Positions 48,134 through 57,322 of a DNA stretch of 64,000 bases are shown one piece after another. The position numbers and the translations under genes are program-made. The stretch comes from Zhihengliuella alba (GTDB taxonomy: Bacteria > Actinomycetota > Actinomycetes > Actinomycetales > Micrococcaceae). The number at the start of each line of letters is the position of its first letter. Position 1 is the stretch's first letter. The notes beneath the pieces were generated by a model. The model was not told the origin of the DNA. It did no database searches and was given only the letters and a program-made list of their open reading frames with translations. The stretch covers positions 1 to 64,000 of the forward strand of contig NZ_BAABCJ010000002.1 of NCBI RefSeq assembly GCF_039538765.1, read 5' to 3'.

Positions 48134-50149
48134 CTACGCCTGGGCGGTCGCCGTCTCGGAGAGCCGGCGCAGCGCGCCGAGGACCGTGGGCTTGTCGACG
48201 GTGGGCCACATGGGTGGCAGCGACGAACGCAGGAAGGCGCCGTAGCGCTCCGTCGCGAGGCGCGAGTCGAGCACCGCCACCACGCCCCGGTCTTCGGCGG
48301 AGCGGATCAGGCGGCCTGCCCCCTGGGCCAGCCTGACTGCCGCGTGCGTGGCGGAGACCGCCATGAACCCGTTGCCGCCACGCTGGGCGATGTCGCGGCT
48401 GCGCGCCGTCGAGAGGGGGTCGTCAGGCCGCGGGAACGGGATCCGGTCGATGATGACGAGCCGACAGGAGGCCCCCGGGACGTCGACGCCCTGCCAGAGC
48501 GTCATGGTGCCGAAGAGGCACGTGTCCGGCTCCTCGGCGAATTGCTGCACCAGGGCGGACATCCCCGACTCCCCCTGGCAGAGGATCTTCTCGCTGACCC
48601 TCTCCCGCAGGACCTCGGCCGCCTCCTCAGCAGCGCGTTTGGAGGAGAAGAGGACGAGCGCGCCACCGCCGGAGGCATGGATCAGATCGGCGATCTCGTC
48701 GAGAGCCTCGCGGGAGACCAGGCGACCCGGCTTCGGCAGGTGCTTGGCGACGTAGAGCACTCCCTGTCTCGGGTAGTCGAACGGGCTCCCCACGTCGATT
48801 CCCTCCCAGCTGGGAGCGCCCTCCCCCATGAGCCCCAGGTCACCGGCGACATGGTCGAAGGCGGCCCCGACGGCGAGGGTCGCCGAGGTGAGGACGATCG
48901 TGCGTCCGTCGAAGAGTCCCTCGCGGAGCTTGCCCGCCACCGAGAGCGGTGCGATGTACAGCGTCGCCGGCGTCGAGTCGTCCGGTTGGACGTACCCCTG
49001 GCCGGGGACATAGCCACCGGGGCGCGACGCCCAGACGACCTCGCGACTCTCGTGGGAGTTCAGCAGCCGGTCCCCGATCTCGACCAGATACGACAGCTGC
49101 GAACGGGCCATCTGCTTGGCGCCATCGGCCTGCTCGTTGGGTTCCGGCTTCGAGTCCGAGAGCGCCACACGGGCGGCATCGGCGACCTGTTCCACGGCCG
49201 CCGCCTGCTCCTCGGAGATTCCCTTGGGCAGCAGTCCGGCGGGTATCCCCGTCACCGACTTTTCGAGGGCTTTGGCCGCCTGGGTCAGCGCGTCCACGCT
49301 GACTCGGCAGTGCTTGCGGGCGGCACTTGCGGCCGTGAGGACCATGGTGCCGGAGAGCTCGCGTGTCACAGAGCCCGTCACCCGGTCCTGCAGCTCGTGC
49401 GCCTCGTCGATGACGACCGTATCGAAATCGGGCAGGACCGCGAGTCCGTCGAACGCAGAGATGGCCAGCATCGCGTGGTTGGTGATGACCAGGTCGGCCT
49501 CGGCGGCCCGCGCGCGGGCCAGTTCGCTGAAGCACTCCTCCGCCATGGGGCACCGCTGGGCTCCGAGGCAGTCCCGTGCGGAGACGGAGACCTGCCGCCA
49601 TGCCTGGTCGGGGACGCCGGGGACGAGGTCGTCACGATCGCCCGTCTCGGTCTCCTCGGCCCACTCGCGCAGTCGCACGACCTCGCGCCCGAGCTGGGTT
49701 GCGGGCCCGGCGTTGGCCTGCTGCCTCGAGGCGCCGTCCTCCGTCAGGGCGAAGAGCGCGCCCTCGTCGTCGTCCGGGTAGCCCCCGCCGAGCTTGTACT
49801 TGCAGACGTAGTTGCCGCGGCCCTTGGCGATGGCGACCTCCATCGGGCGGGGCAGTTCCTCCTCCAGGTGGGTCAGCAGCCGGGGGACGTCCCGACCCAC
49901 GATCTGCGCTTGGAGCGCGAGCGTCGCCGTCGACACGATCACGGGCTTATCCGCGTCGACTGCATGGAGCAGTGCGGGGACGAGGTACGCCAGCGACTTG
50001 CCGGTGCCCGTGCCGGCCTGCACGAGGAGGTGCTTGCCGGTGCCGAACGACTCGGCGACGTGCTTGGCCATCTCCTGCTGGCCGGTCCGGCTGGTGCCGC
50101 CCATCTTGGCGACGGCAGTCTCCAGGAGTTCGAGAACCTCGTGGGACAT
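48134..50149 (-). CDS. DinG/XPD-type ATP-dependent DNA helicase
   Basis: Superfamily-2, 5'-3' helicase with an iron-sulfur cluster, 671 residues. Walker A VQAGTGTGKSLAYL (about 43-56), DEAH box VVIDEAHELQD, and C-terminal motifs DDPLSTARSR, GAGRLIRSAEDRG. Cysteines in NYVCKYK, CLGAQRC and EECF form the probable 4Fe-4S site. Likely unwinds D-loops and R-loops during repair. It follows hflX after 3 nt, so probably is in that operon; no LexA box is seen directly before it. It could equally be called YoaA-like. Confidence 0.92.
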   Translation of the reverse strand: MSHEVLELLETAVAKMGGTSRTGQQEMAKHVAESFGTGKHLLVQAGTGTGKSLAYLVPALLHAVDADKPVIVSTATLALQAQIVGRDVPRLLTHLEEELPRPMEVAIAKGRGNYVCKYKLGGGYPDDDEGALFALTEDGASRQQANAGPATQLGREVVRLREWAEETETGDRDDLVPGVPDQAWRQVSVSARDCLGAQRCPMAEECFSELARARAAEADLVITNHAMLAISAFDGLAVLPDFDTVVIDEAHELQDRVTGSVTRELSGTMVLTAASAARKHCRVSVDALTQAAKALEKSVTGIPAGLLPKGISEEQAAAVEQVADAARVALSDSKPEPNEQADGAKQMARSQLSYLVEIGDRLLNSHESREVVWASRPGGYVPGQGYVQPDDSTPATLYIAPLSVAGKLREGLFDGRTIVLTSATLAVGAAFDHVAGDLGLMGEGAPSWEGIDVGSPFDYPRQGVLYVAKHLPKPGRLVSREALDEIADLIHASGGGALVLFSSKRAAEEAAEVLRERVSEKILCQGESGMSALVQQFAEEPDTCLFGTMTLWQGVDVPGASCRLVIIDRIPFPRPDDPLSTARSRDIAQRGGNGFMAVSATHAAVRLAQGAGRLIRSAEDRGVVAVLDSRLATERYGAFLRSSLPPMWPTVDKPTVLGALRRLSETATAQA

Positions 50150-50152
50150 CGG

Positions 50153-51820
50153 CTACTGCGCCGCGGGGTCGTCGTCGCCGCGGTCCACCCGGTAGGGCTC
50201 GAGCTCGGGCGCGAGGGACTCGCGGACCTTGACCTGCAGGCGCGTTCCGGACTCCTCGTGCTCGGTCGAGAGGATCTCCGCGTCATTGGCATGGAGCCGG
50301 TTGACCACCTCGCCGTGGCTGTACGGGACCAAGAGCTCCATGAGGACATTCGGCCGCGGGATCCGCCGCGAGATCACCTCGATCAGCTCGTCGATGCCGG
50401 CGCCGGTGCGGGCGGAGACCACCACCGTGTTCGGCTCGCGCTGGCGCACCCGCTCGATCACGAAGGGGTCGGCGGCGTCGGCCTTGTTCAGGACGATGAC
50501 CTCGGGCACCAGGTGCGCGTCGACCTCGCGCAAGACCTCCCGCACGGCGCGGATCTGGCTCTCCGGGTCCGGATGGGAGGCGTCGACGACGTGCAGGATG
50601 AGATCCGAGTCGGCGACCTCCTCGAGGGTGGACCGGAAGGCCTCGATCAGCTGCGTGGGCAGCGACCGGACGAAACCGACGGTGTCGGCGAGCGTGAAGC
50701 CCACGCCGTCCGGCGTCTGCGCCTTGCGGACCGTCGGGTCGAGGGTCGCGAAGAGCGCGTTCTCCACGAGGACCCCGGCGTTGGTCAGCCGGTTCAGGAG
50801 CGACGACTTGCCGGCGTTGGTGTAGCCGGCGATGGCGACCGCCGGGACGGTGTTTCGCTTGCGGTTGGCGCGCTTGGCCTCCCGGGCGGGCTTCATGGCG
50901 GCGATCTCGCGACGCAGTTTGGACATCCGGCTGCGGATGCGGCGGCGGTCCAGTTCGATCTTCGTCTCGCCGGGGCCGCGGGAGCCGATGCCGCCTCCTG
51001 CGGCACCGACCCGGCCGCCGGCCTGTCGCGACATCGATTCGCCCCAGCCGCGGAGCCGGGGCAGCAGGTACTCGAGCTGCGCCAGCTCGACCTGGGCCTT
51101 GCCCTCGCGGCTCTTGGCGTGCTGCGCGAAGATGTCGAGGATCAGCGCGGTCCGGTCGATCACCTTGACCTTCACGATGTCCTCGAGCCCGCGACGCTGC
51201 GAGGGCGCGAGCTCGGAGTCGACGACGACCGTGTCGGCCCCGGTCGCCGCGACGATGTCGCGTAGCTCCGCGGCCTTGCCGGAGCCGAGGAAGGTGCCGG
51301 CGTCCGGCTTGAGACGACGCTGGATGACGCCGTCGAGGACCTCGGAGCCGGCCGTCTCGGCGAGGGCCGCCAGTTCGCGCAACGAGTTCTCCGCGTCCTC
51401 GGACGTTCCCTCGGACCAGACGCCGGCGAGGACGACGCGCTCGAGGCGCAGCTGCCGGTACTCGACCTCGGTGACGTCCTCGAGCTCGGTCGAGAGCCCT
51501 GCCACGCGGCGGAGGGCGCGGCGATCGGCCAGGTCCTGCTGCTCGCCGTCATGCTCGCCGTGCTCGGTCGCGAGGTCCGAGAGCTCGCGGGCGCGGCCGT
51601 CGAGTCCGCGTCGACTGGGCGCCGGGGACGCGGCCGGCCCGGCCTCCGTGCTGAGGATGCGGTCGATGACCGATTTGATCTCGGCGTCTGCGCGTTCGGC
51701 GGCCGTCGGCTCGCTGTGGCCCTGCGTCGTGCCCGTCTCGACCCGCGGCTCGGCGGATTCCTGGGAGTCGGGGGTCTCCGGCGAGCTGGAGGACGGTTCG
51801 GGGTGCTTTTGGTTGGTCAT
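50153..51820 (-). CDS. hflX: Ribosome-associated GTPase HflX
   Basis: Splits stalled ribosomes under stress. 555 residues: N-terminal HflX domain (about 120-330, VVDSELAPSQRRGLED, DIFAQHAKSREGKAQVELAQ, GSRGPGETKIELDRR) and G domain with GYTNAGKSSLLNRL, DTVGFVRSLPTQL and NKADAAD. The first ~85 residues are acidic, Ser/Pro/Glu-rich and extra relative to E. coli HflX. ATG 51820 follows AAGGAAAT. Confidence 0.96.
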   Translation of the reverse strand: MTNQKHPEPSSSSPETPDSQESAEPRVETGTTQGHSEPTAAERADAEIKSVIDRILSTEAGPAASPAPSRRGLDGRARELSDLATEHGEHDGEQQDLADRRALRRVAGLSTELEDVTEVEYRQLRLERVVLAGVWSEGTSEDAENSLRELAALAETAGSEVLDGVIQRRLKPDAGTFLGSGKAAELRDIVAATGADTVVVDSELAPSQRRGLEDIVKVKVIDRTALILDIFAQHAKSREGKAQVELAQLEYLLPRLRGWGESMSRQAGGRVGAAGGGIGSRGPGETKIELDRRRIRSRMSKLRREIAAMKPAREAKRANRKRNTVPAVAIAGYTNAGKSSLLNRLTNAGVLVENALFATLDPTVRKAQTPDGVGFTLADTVGFVRSLPTQLIEAFRSTLEEVADSDLILHVVDASHPDPESQIRAVREVLREVDAHLVPEVIVLNKADAADPFVIERVRQREPNTVVVSARTGAGIDELIEVISRRIPRPNVLMELLVPYSHGEVVNRLHANDAEILSTEHEESGTRLQVKVRESLAPELEPYRVDRGDDDPAAQ

Positions 51821-52196
51821 ATTTCCTTTGCAATGACTGGTACATCAAGGATAGTCGCCGCCACCGGTGAATTGGAGCCCAGGCTCTCAGCCGAGGGCGA
51901 AGCCCAGCGGCGGCGAAGGTTGCGGTCGGGCCGCACGACCCGAGGCGGCGCCGGGCGAAGGAGAGGCCCCGGCGGGGCGCTGCGCCCTGGGAGACGGGGC
52001 GGGGCCCTGGGAGCGCGGCTGGGCCCACGGGGCGGCTGCGGGCGAGCCGACGCGCAGCGGGCTGGGCCGGACACGGGTCCGGGGCAGCCGGGAGCGCGCT
52101 CGGACGGGCACGATCAGGCGCGGAGAAGAGTCATAGAGAAAACCCTATCACTTGTCGATTCGCCCGCGTGCGCCGGCAGAGAATAATCTTCCAACC
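51821..52196. other. GC-rich intergenic region, no gene seen
   Basis: 376 bp between the divergent hflX and methyltransferase genes. Long G-rich runs (52050-52130) and several open frames without recognisable protein character. Possible -10 TATCCT for hflX lies at about 51855-51850 (minus strand). I find no terminator, repeat or RNA gene that I can defend here. Confidence 0.5.
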
Positions 52197-52814
52197 ATGG
52201 GTTCGGAGCATTATTTCAGCGCGCAGCCGGCGACCCCGGAGAAGCGCAAGACCATCAGCGTCGTCCTGGGCGGCTCCGAGCATCGCGTCCAGACGGCCGG
52301 GGGCATCTTCAGCCCGGACGGGATCGACAAGGGCACCGCCGTGCTCCTCTCGGAGGTCCCAGCCCCGGCGCCCACGGGGCACCTGCTCGACATCGGTTGC
52401 GGCTGGGGCCCGATCGCGCTCACCATGGCTCTGGCCTCCCCGGAGGCGACCGTGCACGCGGTGGACGTCAACGAGCGCTCCCTGGGTCTGACCCGGGACA
52501 ACGCCGCCGCCCTCGGCCTGCGCAACCTCAGCGCCGGTCTCCCGGAGTCGATCCCGGCCGACACGGTGTTCGACACGATCTGGTCCAACCCGCCCATCCG
52601 GATCGGCAAGGAGGCGCTGCACGAGCTGCTGCTGACCTGGCTGCCCCGGCTCACCCCGGGTGGATCCGCCTGGCTGGTGGTGCAGAAGAACCTCGGCGCC
52701 GACTCGCTGCTCACGTGGCTCCGCGGGAGCCTGCCGGACGACTGGGACGTCGAGCGCTTCTCCACCGCCAAGTCGTTCCGCATCCTGCGGGTCTCCCGCC
52801 CCGACGGCGCCTGA
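52197..52814 (+). CDS. Class I SAM-dependent methyltransferase, RsmC/RlmG-like
   Basis: 205 residues. SAM motif HLLDIGCGWGPIALTMAL (about 62-79), acidic loop AVDVNERSL, and the N6/N2-methyltransferase NPP motif as WSNPPIRIGKEALHELL, which is characteristic of 16S rRNA guanine methyltransferases of the RsmC type. The 16S target is inferred. ATG 52197 (MGSEHYFS) matches the family start; an earlier in-frame start adds 15 unlikely residues. Divergent from hflX, convergent with dapF. Confidence 0.9.
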   Translation: MGSEHYFSAQPATPEKRKTISVVLGGSEHRVQTAGGIFSPDGIDKGTAVLLSEVPAPAPTGHLLDIGCGWGPIALTMALASPEATVHAVDVNERSLGLTRDNAAALGLRNLSAGLPESIPADTVFDTIWSNPPIRIGKEALHELLLTWLPRLTPGGSAWLVVQKNLGADSLLTWLRGSLPDDWDVERFSTAKSFRILRVSRPDGA

Positions 52815-52835
52815 GGCCGTCCGCGGCGGGCAGCG

Positions 52836-53762
52836 TCAGCCGATGACCCCGTGCGCGACGACGGCGGCCGGCCCCGAGAGCTCCACGCGCTCCTCGCCCT
52901 CGGTGCCGGTCAAGAACTTGACCGCGACCACTCCGCCCGGCACCTCGACGTCCCATCGCTCCGCCGGGACGCCCCCGGCCCAGTGCCGCGTCGCGACTAC
53001 GGCAGCGCACGCGCCGGTGCCGCAGGACTGCGTCTCGCCGACGCCGCGCTCGTGGATGCGGATCCTGATCCGCCCGACGCCCTCCTGCACCAGCGGCTCC
53101 GCGGGCAGGACGTACTCGACGTTGGTCCCGTGCGGCGGCAGCGGCTCGACGACGGGAACGTCGTGGAGCCGGGCGCGATCGAGCTCCTCGGCGTCGGACA
53201 GCGCGACGACGGTGTGCGGGTTGCCCATGTCGACGCTCAGGCCGGGGCGCCCGGCCTCGATGCCGCCCGTCTCCACCAGCGAGTCCAGGGCGCGCTCGGC
53301 CGCCTTCCCGGGGAAAGTGAACCTCCAGGTCCCCATGTCGACGGCGTAGCCGTTGTCGCTGCGCGTGACGCGCTTCAGCCCCGCGCGCGTCCCGACCGCC
53401 AGGACCTCGCCGTCGTTCAGCTCGGTCAGCCCCTGGTCCAGCAGGAAGTGCACGAACACGCGCACGCCGTTGCCGCACATCTCGGCGATCGAGCCGTCCG
53501 AGTTGCGGTAGTCCATGAACCACTCGGCCTCGGGGTGGGCGGCGGCGAGCCCGGCGGCCTCGGGGACGTCGCGTGTCCGGACGGCGCGGATGAGGCCGTC
53601 GCCGCCGATCCCCTGATGACGGTCGCAGAGCGCGGCGACGTGGGCGGCGGTCAGCTCGTGGCGCGCCTCCGGATCCGCGACGAGGACGAAGTCGTTGCCG
53701 GTGCCGTGCCCCTTGGCGAACGGCAGGCCGGCGAGATCGGTCAGGAGTGCGGCGGCAGTCAT
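52836..53762 (-). CDS. dapF: Diaminopimelate epimerase
   Basis: Converts LL- to meso-diaminopimelate for lysine and peptidoglycan. The catalytic cysteine pair lies in EMCGNGVRVFVHF and SCGTGACAAVVA; GTGNDFVLV is at the N-terminus. 308 residues from ATG 53762, which overlaps the miaA stop by ATGA. Last gene of recA-recX-miaB-miaA-dapF. Confidence 0.96.
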   Translation of the reverse strand: MTAAALLTDLAGLPFAKGHGTGNDFVLVADPEARHELTAAHVAALCDRHQGIGGDGLIRAVRTRDVPEAAGLAAAHPEAEWFMDYRNSDGSIAEMCGNGVRVFVHFLLDQGLTELNDGEVLAVGTRAGLKRVTRSDNGYAVDMGTWRFTFPGKAAERALDSLVETGGIEAGRPGLSVDMGNPHTVVALSDAEELDRARLHDVPVVEPLPPHGTNVEYVLPAEPLVQEGVGRIRIRIHERGVGETQSCGTGACAAVVATRHWAGGVPAERWDVEVPGGVVAVKFLTGTEGEERVELSGPAAVVAHGVIG

Positions 53763-54706
53763 GGTTCCAGCGTAGTCGGTGCCTGCCCGACGGCGTCGAG
53801 TGCATCGGCCACCAGCCGGGGGTCGCGGGGGTCCTGCCAGACGACCCGGGGGTCGGCTCGGAACCACGTGACCTGCCGCCGGGCGAACTGCCGCGTCGCG
53901 ACGACCGTGGCGTGGGCAGCGGCCCGCTCGTCGAGGCGGCCGTCGAGGACCCCGAGGAACTGGGCGTAGCCGATAGCGCGCGAGGCCGTTCTGCCCTCGC
54001 GGAGACCGGCCGCCTCCAGGCGCCGCACCTCGTCGAGCAGACCGCCGGCCACCATCGCGTCGACGCGCCGGGCCAGACGCGCATGGAGTTCTGGCCGATC
54101 GACGTCGAGCCCGATCTGCAGACTCGGGCGCACGTAGCGTCGCTGCGGCATGAAGGAGCTAAACGGCCTGCCGGTCAGCTCCTGCACCTCGAGGGCGCGG
54201 ACGAGGCGGCGCTCGTCGCCGACGCGTTCGGCCGAGGCCGGATCGACGGCGGCGAGGCGCCGGCGGAGGGCGGCCTCCCCGTCGCTGCGCAGCTCCTCCT
54301 CGAGCCGCCGCCGAACGGTCGGATCGGTGGGCGGGAACTCGAGGGCGTCCAGGGCGGCGCGCACGTACAGGCCGGAGCCCCCGACGAGGACGGGATAGCG
54401 GCCTCGTGAGGCGATGTCGTCGAAGGCCGCTCGAGCGTCCCGCTGGAAGCGCGCGACGCTGGCCTCCTCCGTGACGTCCATGATGTCCAGGAGGTGGTGC
54501 GGGATGCCGCGGCGCTCCCCGACCGGCATCTTGGCCGTGCCGATGTCCATGCCCCGGTAGAACTGCAGGGCGTCGGCGTTGACGATCTCGCCGTCGAGCC
54601 GTTCAGCGAGTGCGACGGCGAGGTCCGACTTCCCGGTGCCCGTGGGGCCGACGACCGCGATGATCGGCCGCGGCCGGGCGGCCCCGGGGGCCTCAGCTGC
54701 CGGCAC
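53759..54706 (-). CDS. miaA: tRNA dimethylallyltransferase
   Basis: Adds a dimethylallyl group to A37 of tRNAs reading UNN codons. P-loop VVGPTGTGKSDLAVALA, NADALQFYRGMDIGTAKM, GSGLYVRAALD and MPQRRYVRPSLQIGLDVDR. 315 residues from GTG 54706, overlapping the miaB end by 14 nt. Its product is the substrate of MiaB encoded just upstream. Confidence 0.96.
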   Translation of the reverse strand: MPAAEAPGAARPRPIIAVVGPTGTGKSDLAVALAERLDGEIVNADALQFYRGMDIGTAKMPVGERRGIPHHLLDIMDVTEEASVARFQRDARAAFDDIASRGRYPVLVGGSGLYVRAALDALEFPPTDPTVRRRLEEELRSDGEAALRRRLAAVDPASAERVGDERRLVRALEVQELTGRPFSSFMPQRRYVRPSLQIGLDVDRPELHARLARRVDAMVAGGLLDEVRRLEAAGLREGRTASRAIGYAQFLGVLDGRLDERAAAHATVVATRQFARRQVTWFRADPRVVWQDPRDPRLVADALDAVGQAPTTLEP

Positions 54707-56240
54707 GGCCGGGGATCGCCGGCATGCCCAGCGAGACGCCCTTGCCGCCTGCGGCCGGGGACTGCGCCGGGACTCCGCAGGACTCGGCCTGTGCGCGGTC
54801 CCAGGCGTCCCCGGCGCGTGAGCGCCGCAGCCGGTACTGCTCCGGGCCCGCCGGGTCGGCGAGCAGGTGGAAGGATGCGGCCGCCGTGACGGGGACGGTC
54901 ACGAAGTCGCCGGGCCGCGGCGCCTCGGCGCCCTCCGGCACGGAGAAGTGCACGAGGCGCTGGTCGGGGGCCCGCCCGGAGAGACGATGCGTCTCGCTGG
55001 ACTTCCGCCCGGACTGCGCGGTGACGAGCAGTTCCACGGTCCGGCCGATCTGCGCGCGGTTCTCCTCCGCGCTGATCCGGTCCTGCAGGGCGATGAGCCG
55101 CTCGTAGCGCTCCTGCACCACGGCCTTGGGCAGCTGGTCCGCGAGCTCCGCGGCGGGGGTGCCGGGGCGCTTGGAGTACTGGAACGTGAAGGCGCTGGAG
55201 AAGCGGGACAGCTCGACGACGTCGAGGGTGGCCTGGAAGTCCTCCTCTGTCTCGCCGGGGAAGCCCACGATGATGTCCGTGGTGACGGCGGCCCGGGGCA
55301 TGCGCTCCCGCACCTTGTCGAGGATGCCGAGGAACTTCTTGGACCGGTAGGAGCGCCGCATGTCCTTGAGCACCCGGTCGGAGCCCGACTGCAGGGGCAT
55401 GTGCAGCTGTGGCATCACGTTGTGCGTCTCCGCCATGGCGTCGATGACGTCGTCGGTGAAGGACGCGGGGTGCGGGCTGGTGAAGCGGACGCGCTCGAGG
55501 CCGTCGATCTCGCCGCACGCGCGCAGCAGCTTGCCGAAGGCGAGACGGTCGCCGAACTCGACGCCGTAGGTGTTCACGTTCTGCCCGAGCAGGGTGACCT
55601 CGACGGCCCCGTCCGCGACGAGGGCCTGGATCTCCGCGAGGATGTCCCCGGGCCGACGGTCGCGCTCCTTGCCGCGGAGCGCCGGGACGATGCAGAAGGT
55701 GCAGGTGTTGTTGCAGCCGACGGAGATCGAGACCCAGCCGGAGTAGACGTTGTCCCGCTTGGTCGGCAGCGTCGAGGGGAAGACCTCGAGGGACTCGAGG
55801 ATCTCCAGTTGCGCCTCTTTGTTGTGGCGGGCCCGCTCGAGCAGGGTCGGCAGCGAGCCGACGTTGTGGGTGCCGAAGACGACGTCGACCCAGGGCGCCT
55901 TCTCGAGGATCGTCTCGCGGTCCTTCTGTGCAAGGCAGCCGCCGACAGCGATCTGCATCCCGGGCCGCTTCTCCTTCACCGGAGCCAGGATGCCGAGATT
56001 CCCGTAGAGCTTGTTGTCGGCGTTCTCGCGGACGGCGCAGGTGTTGAAGACGACGACGTCCGCGGGCTCGGAGCCGTTCTCGGCCCGAACGAGACCGGCT
56101 CTCTCGAGCAGGCCCGAGAGCCGCTCGGAGTCGTGGACGTTCATCTGGCATCCGAAGGTCCGCACCTCGTAGGTGCGCGATTCGGCGGCGTCCGCGGTGG
56201 ATGCGTCGGGGGCTGCGATCGAGGCGGTTGTCAGACTCAC
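54693..56240 (-). CDS. miaB: tRNA-2-methylthio-N6-dimethylallyladenosine synthase
   Basis: Radical SAM methylthiotransferase acting after MiaA. N-terminal cluster cysteines in TFGCQMNVHDSE, FNTCAVREN and VGGCLAQKDRE; radical SAM motif CNNTCTFC; a C-terminal TRAM-like region about 395-465. 515 residues, somewhat long because of a Gly/Ser-rich tail. GTG 56240 overlaps the recX stop by GTGA. Confidence 0.96.
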   Translation of the reverse strand: MSLTTASIAAPDASTADAAESRTYEVRTFGCQMNVHDSERLSGLLERAGLVRAENGSEPADVVVFNTCAVRENADNKLYGNLGILAPVKEKRPGMQIAVGGCLAQKDRETILEKAPWVDVVFGTHNVGSLPTLLERARHNKEAQLEILESLEVFPSTLPTKRDNVYSGWVSISVGCNNTCTFCIVPALRGKERDRRPGDILAEIQALVADGAVEVTLLGQNVNTYGVEFGDRLAFGKLLRACGEIDGLERVRFTSPHPASFTDDVIDAMAETHNVMPQLHMPLQSGSDRVLKDMRRSYRSKKFLGILDKVRERMPRAAVTTDIIVGFPGETEEDFQATLDVVELSRFSSAFTFQYSKRPGTPAAELADQLPKAVVQERYERLIALQDRISAEENRAQIGRTVELLVTAQSGRKSSETHRLSGRAPDQRLVHFSVPEGAEAPRPGDFVTVPVTAAASFHLLADPAGPEQYRLRRSRAGDAWDRAQAESCGVPAQSPAAGGKGVSLGMPAIPGRAGS

Positions 56241-57232
56241 CCGTCTAGGGTATCGAACTCAGCTGGTTCGTCGTCCTCGCCGGCTGCCGCGAGGGCCTCG
56301 TTGACGACTCCGAAGGCGATGCCCCCTCCATAGCCCTTGCGGGCCAGCATGGAGACGAGACGGCGAACCGTCTTGTCGCGTGGCTCCCCCGGCCTGCGGA
56401 CGCGCAGCTTCTTGTCGACCAGCTCTCGGGCCGCCGCGCGCTGGTCATCCTCGCTCAACTGGTCGAGGGCCTCGGCGATGTACTCCGGGTCGACGCCGCG
56501 CTGGAGGAGTTCGCGTCGCAGCGCGCTGGCGGCGAGTCTGCGCGTGGCCGACCGGGTCCTGACCCACATCATCGCGAACTCGCGGTCGTCGATGAGACCG
56601 AGCTCCTCGAACCGGTCCAGGAGCGCGTCGGCGGTCCCCTGCGGGACATCGCCGGCGGCGAGCTTCTCCGCGAGCTGCTGGCGCGTGCGGGCGACCATGG
56701 AGAGCTGGCGCAGCACGATGGCCCGGGCCTTGGCCTCGGTCTCCTCCGGCGTCTCCTCGGCGCTGTCCGCCCCGGAGCCCTCGCCCCCTGCCCGAGTGCG
56801 GCCGCGCCTGCTGTTGCCCGCCGCGAAGGGGTCCGCCGGCTCCGCTCCCGCCGGGCTGCCCCAGCCGGGCGTCGGCCCGGCGGATGCCTCCGGCTCCTCG
56901 CCGGAAGCGTCGTCCGCGGGGTCCCCGCTCGCGGACTGCGCCGCCGCGGCGGCGAACCAGTCGGGCGGTTCGAGTCCCCGCGTCGCCTCGAGCACCCAGG
57001 CCGGCGTGCTATCCGTGGCGGCGCTTGGGCCCCCCTCGTCGCTCCCTCGCTGATTCGTTCGACGGCTCGAGCGCTTGGCGCTCGTGGTGCCGGTCCTCCG
57101 GGAGCGTCCGGCTGGGTCGCGGCGCGTTGAACCGGCCGACGACCCCGCCTTGCGGGCCCGGGACTCGGTCGCACCCGTCCCATCGCCGGCGTCAGTCAGG
57201 CCGGACCAGTCTTGCGGAGAACCTGACGGCAT
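56237..57232 (-). CDS. recX: Regulatory protein RecX with disordered N-terminus
   Basis: Modulates RecA filaments. The RecX helical repeats occupy about 165-331 (AKARAIVLRQLSMVARTRQQ, LIDDREFAMMWVRTRS, ASALRRELLQRGVDPEYI, LVSMLARKGYGGGIAFGVV). The first ~160 residues are Ser/Gly/Arg/Ala-rich, without predicted fold; E. coli RecX is about 166 residues in all. ATG 57232. It follows recA with a strong hairpin between, so expression should be lower than recA. Confidence 0.93.
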   Translation of the reverse strand: MPSGSPQDWSGLTDAGDGTGATESRARKAGSSAGSTRRDPAGRSRRTGTTSAKRSSRRTNQRGSDEGGPSAATDSTPAWVLEATRGLEPPDWFAAAAAQSASGDPADDASGEEPEASAGPTPGWGSPAGAEPADPFAAGNSRRGRTRAGGEGSGADSAEETPEETEAKARAIVLRQLSMVARTRQQLAEKLAAGDVPQGTADALLDRFEELGLIDDREFAMMWVRTRSATRRLAASALRRELLQRGVDPEYIAEALDQLSEDDQRAAARELVDKKLRVRRPGEPRDKTVRRLVSMLARKGYGGGIAFGVVNEALAAAGEDDEPAEFDTLDG

Positions 57233-57279
57233 CGTCGTGGCCTTTCGATCGGCTCGGGGTGGGCAGTCGACGGAGACGA

Positions 57280-57316
57280 CGGAGCGCAGCGGGAACCGGG
57301 TTCCCGCTGCGCTCCG
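57280..57316 (-). terminator. Hairpin between recA and recX
   Basis: Near-perfect palindrome, CGGAGCGCAGCGGGAACC (57280-57297) with its complement (57299-57316), in the 90-bp gap between recA and recX. As in E. coli, it probably terminates most recA transcripts and lets some read into recX. Confidence 0.75.
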
Positions 57317-57322
57317 TGGACT

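Noticed and set aside
50150..50152. SOS control of the DinG-like helicase
   Set aside because: The gene starts 3 bp after hflX with no room for a box, and the promoter region of hflX has no LexA-type palindrome.
51821..52196. Plus-strand open frame in the hflX upstream region as a gene
   Set aside because: It runs out of the antisense of hflX, is Gly/Arg-rich, and has no ribosome site or recognisable motif.
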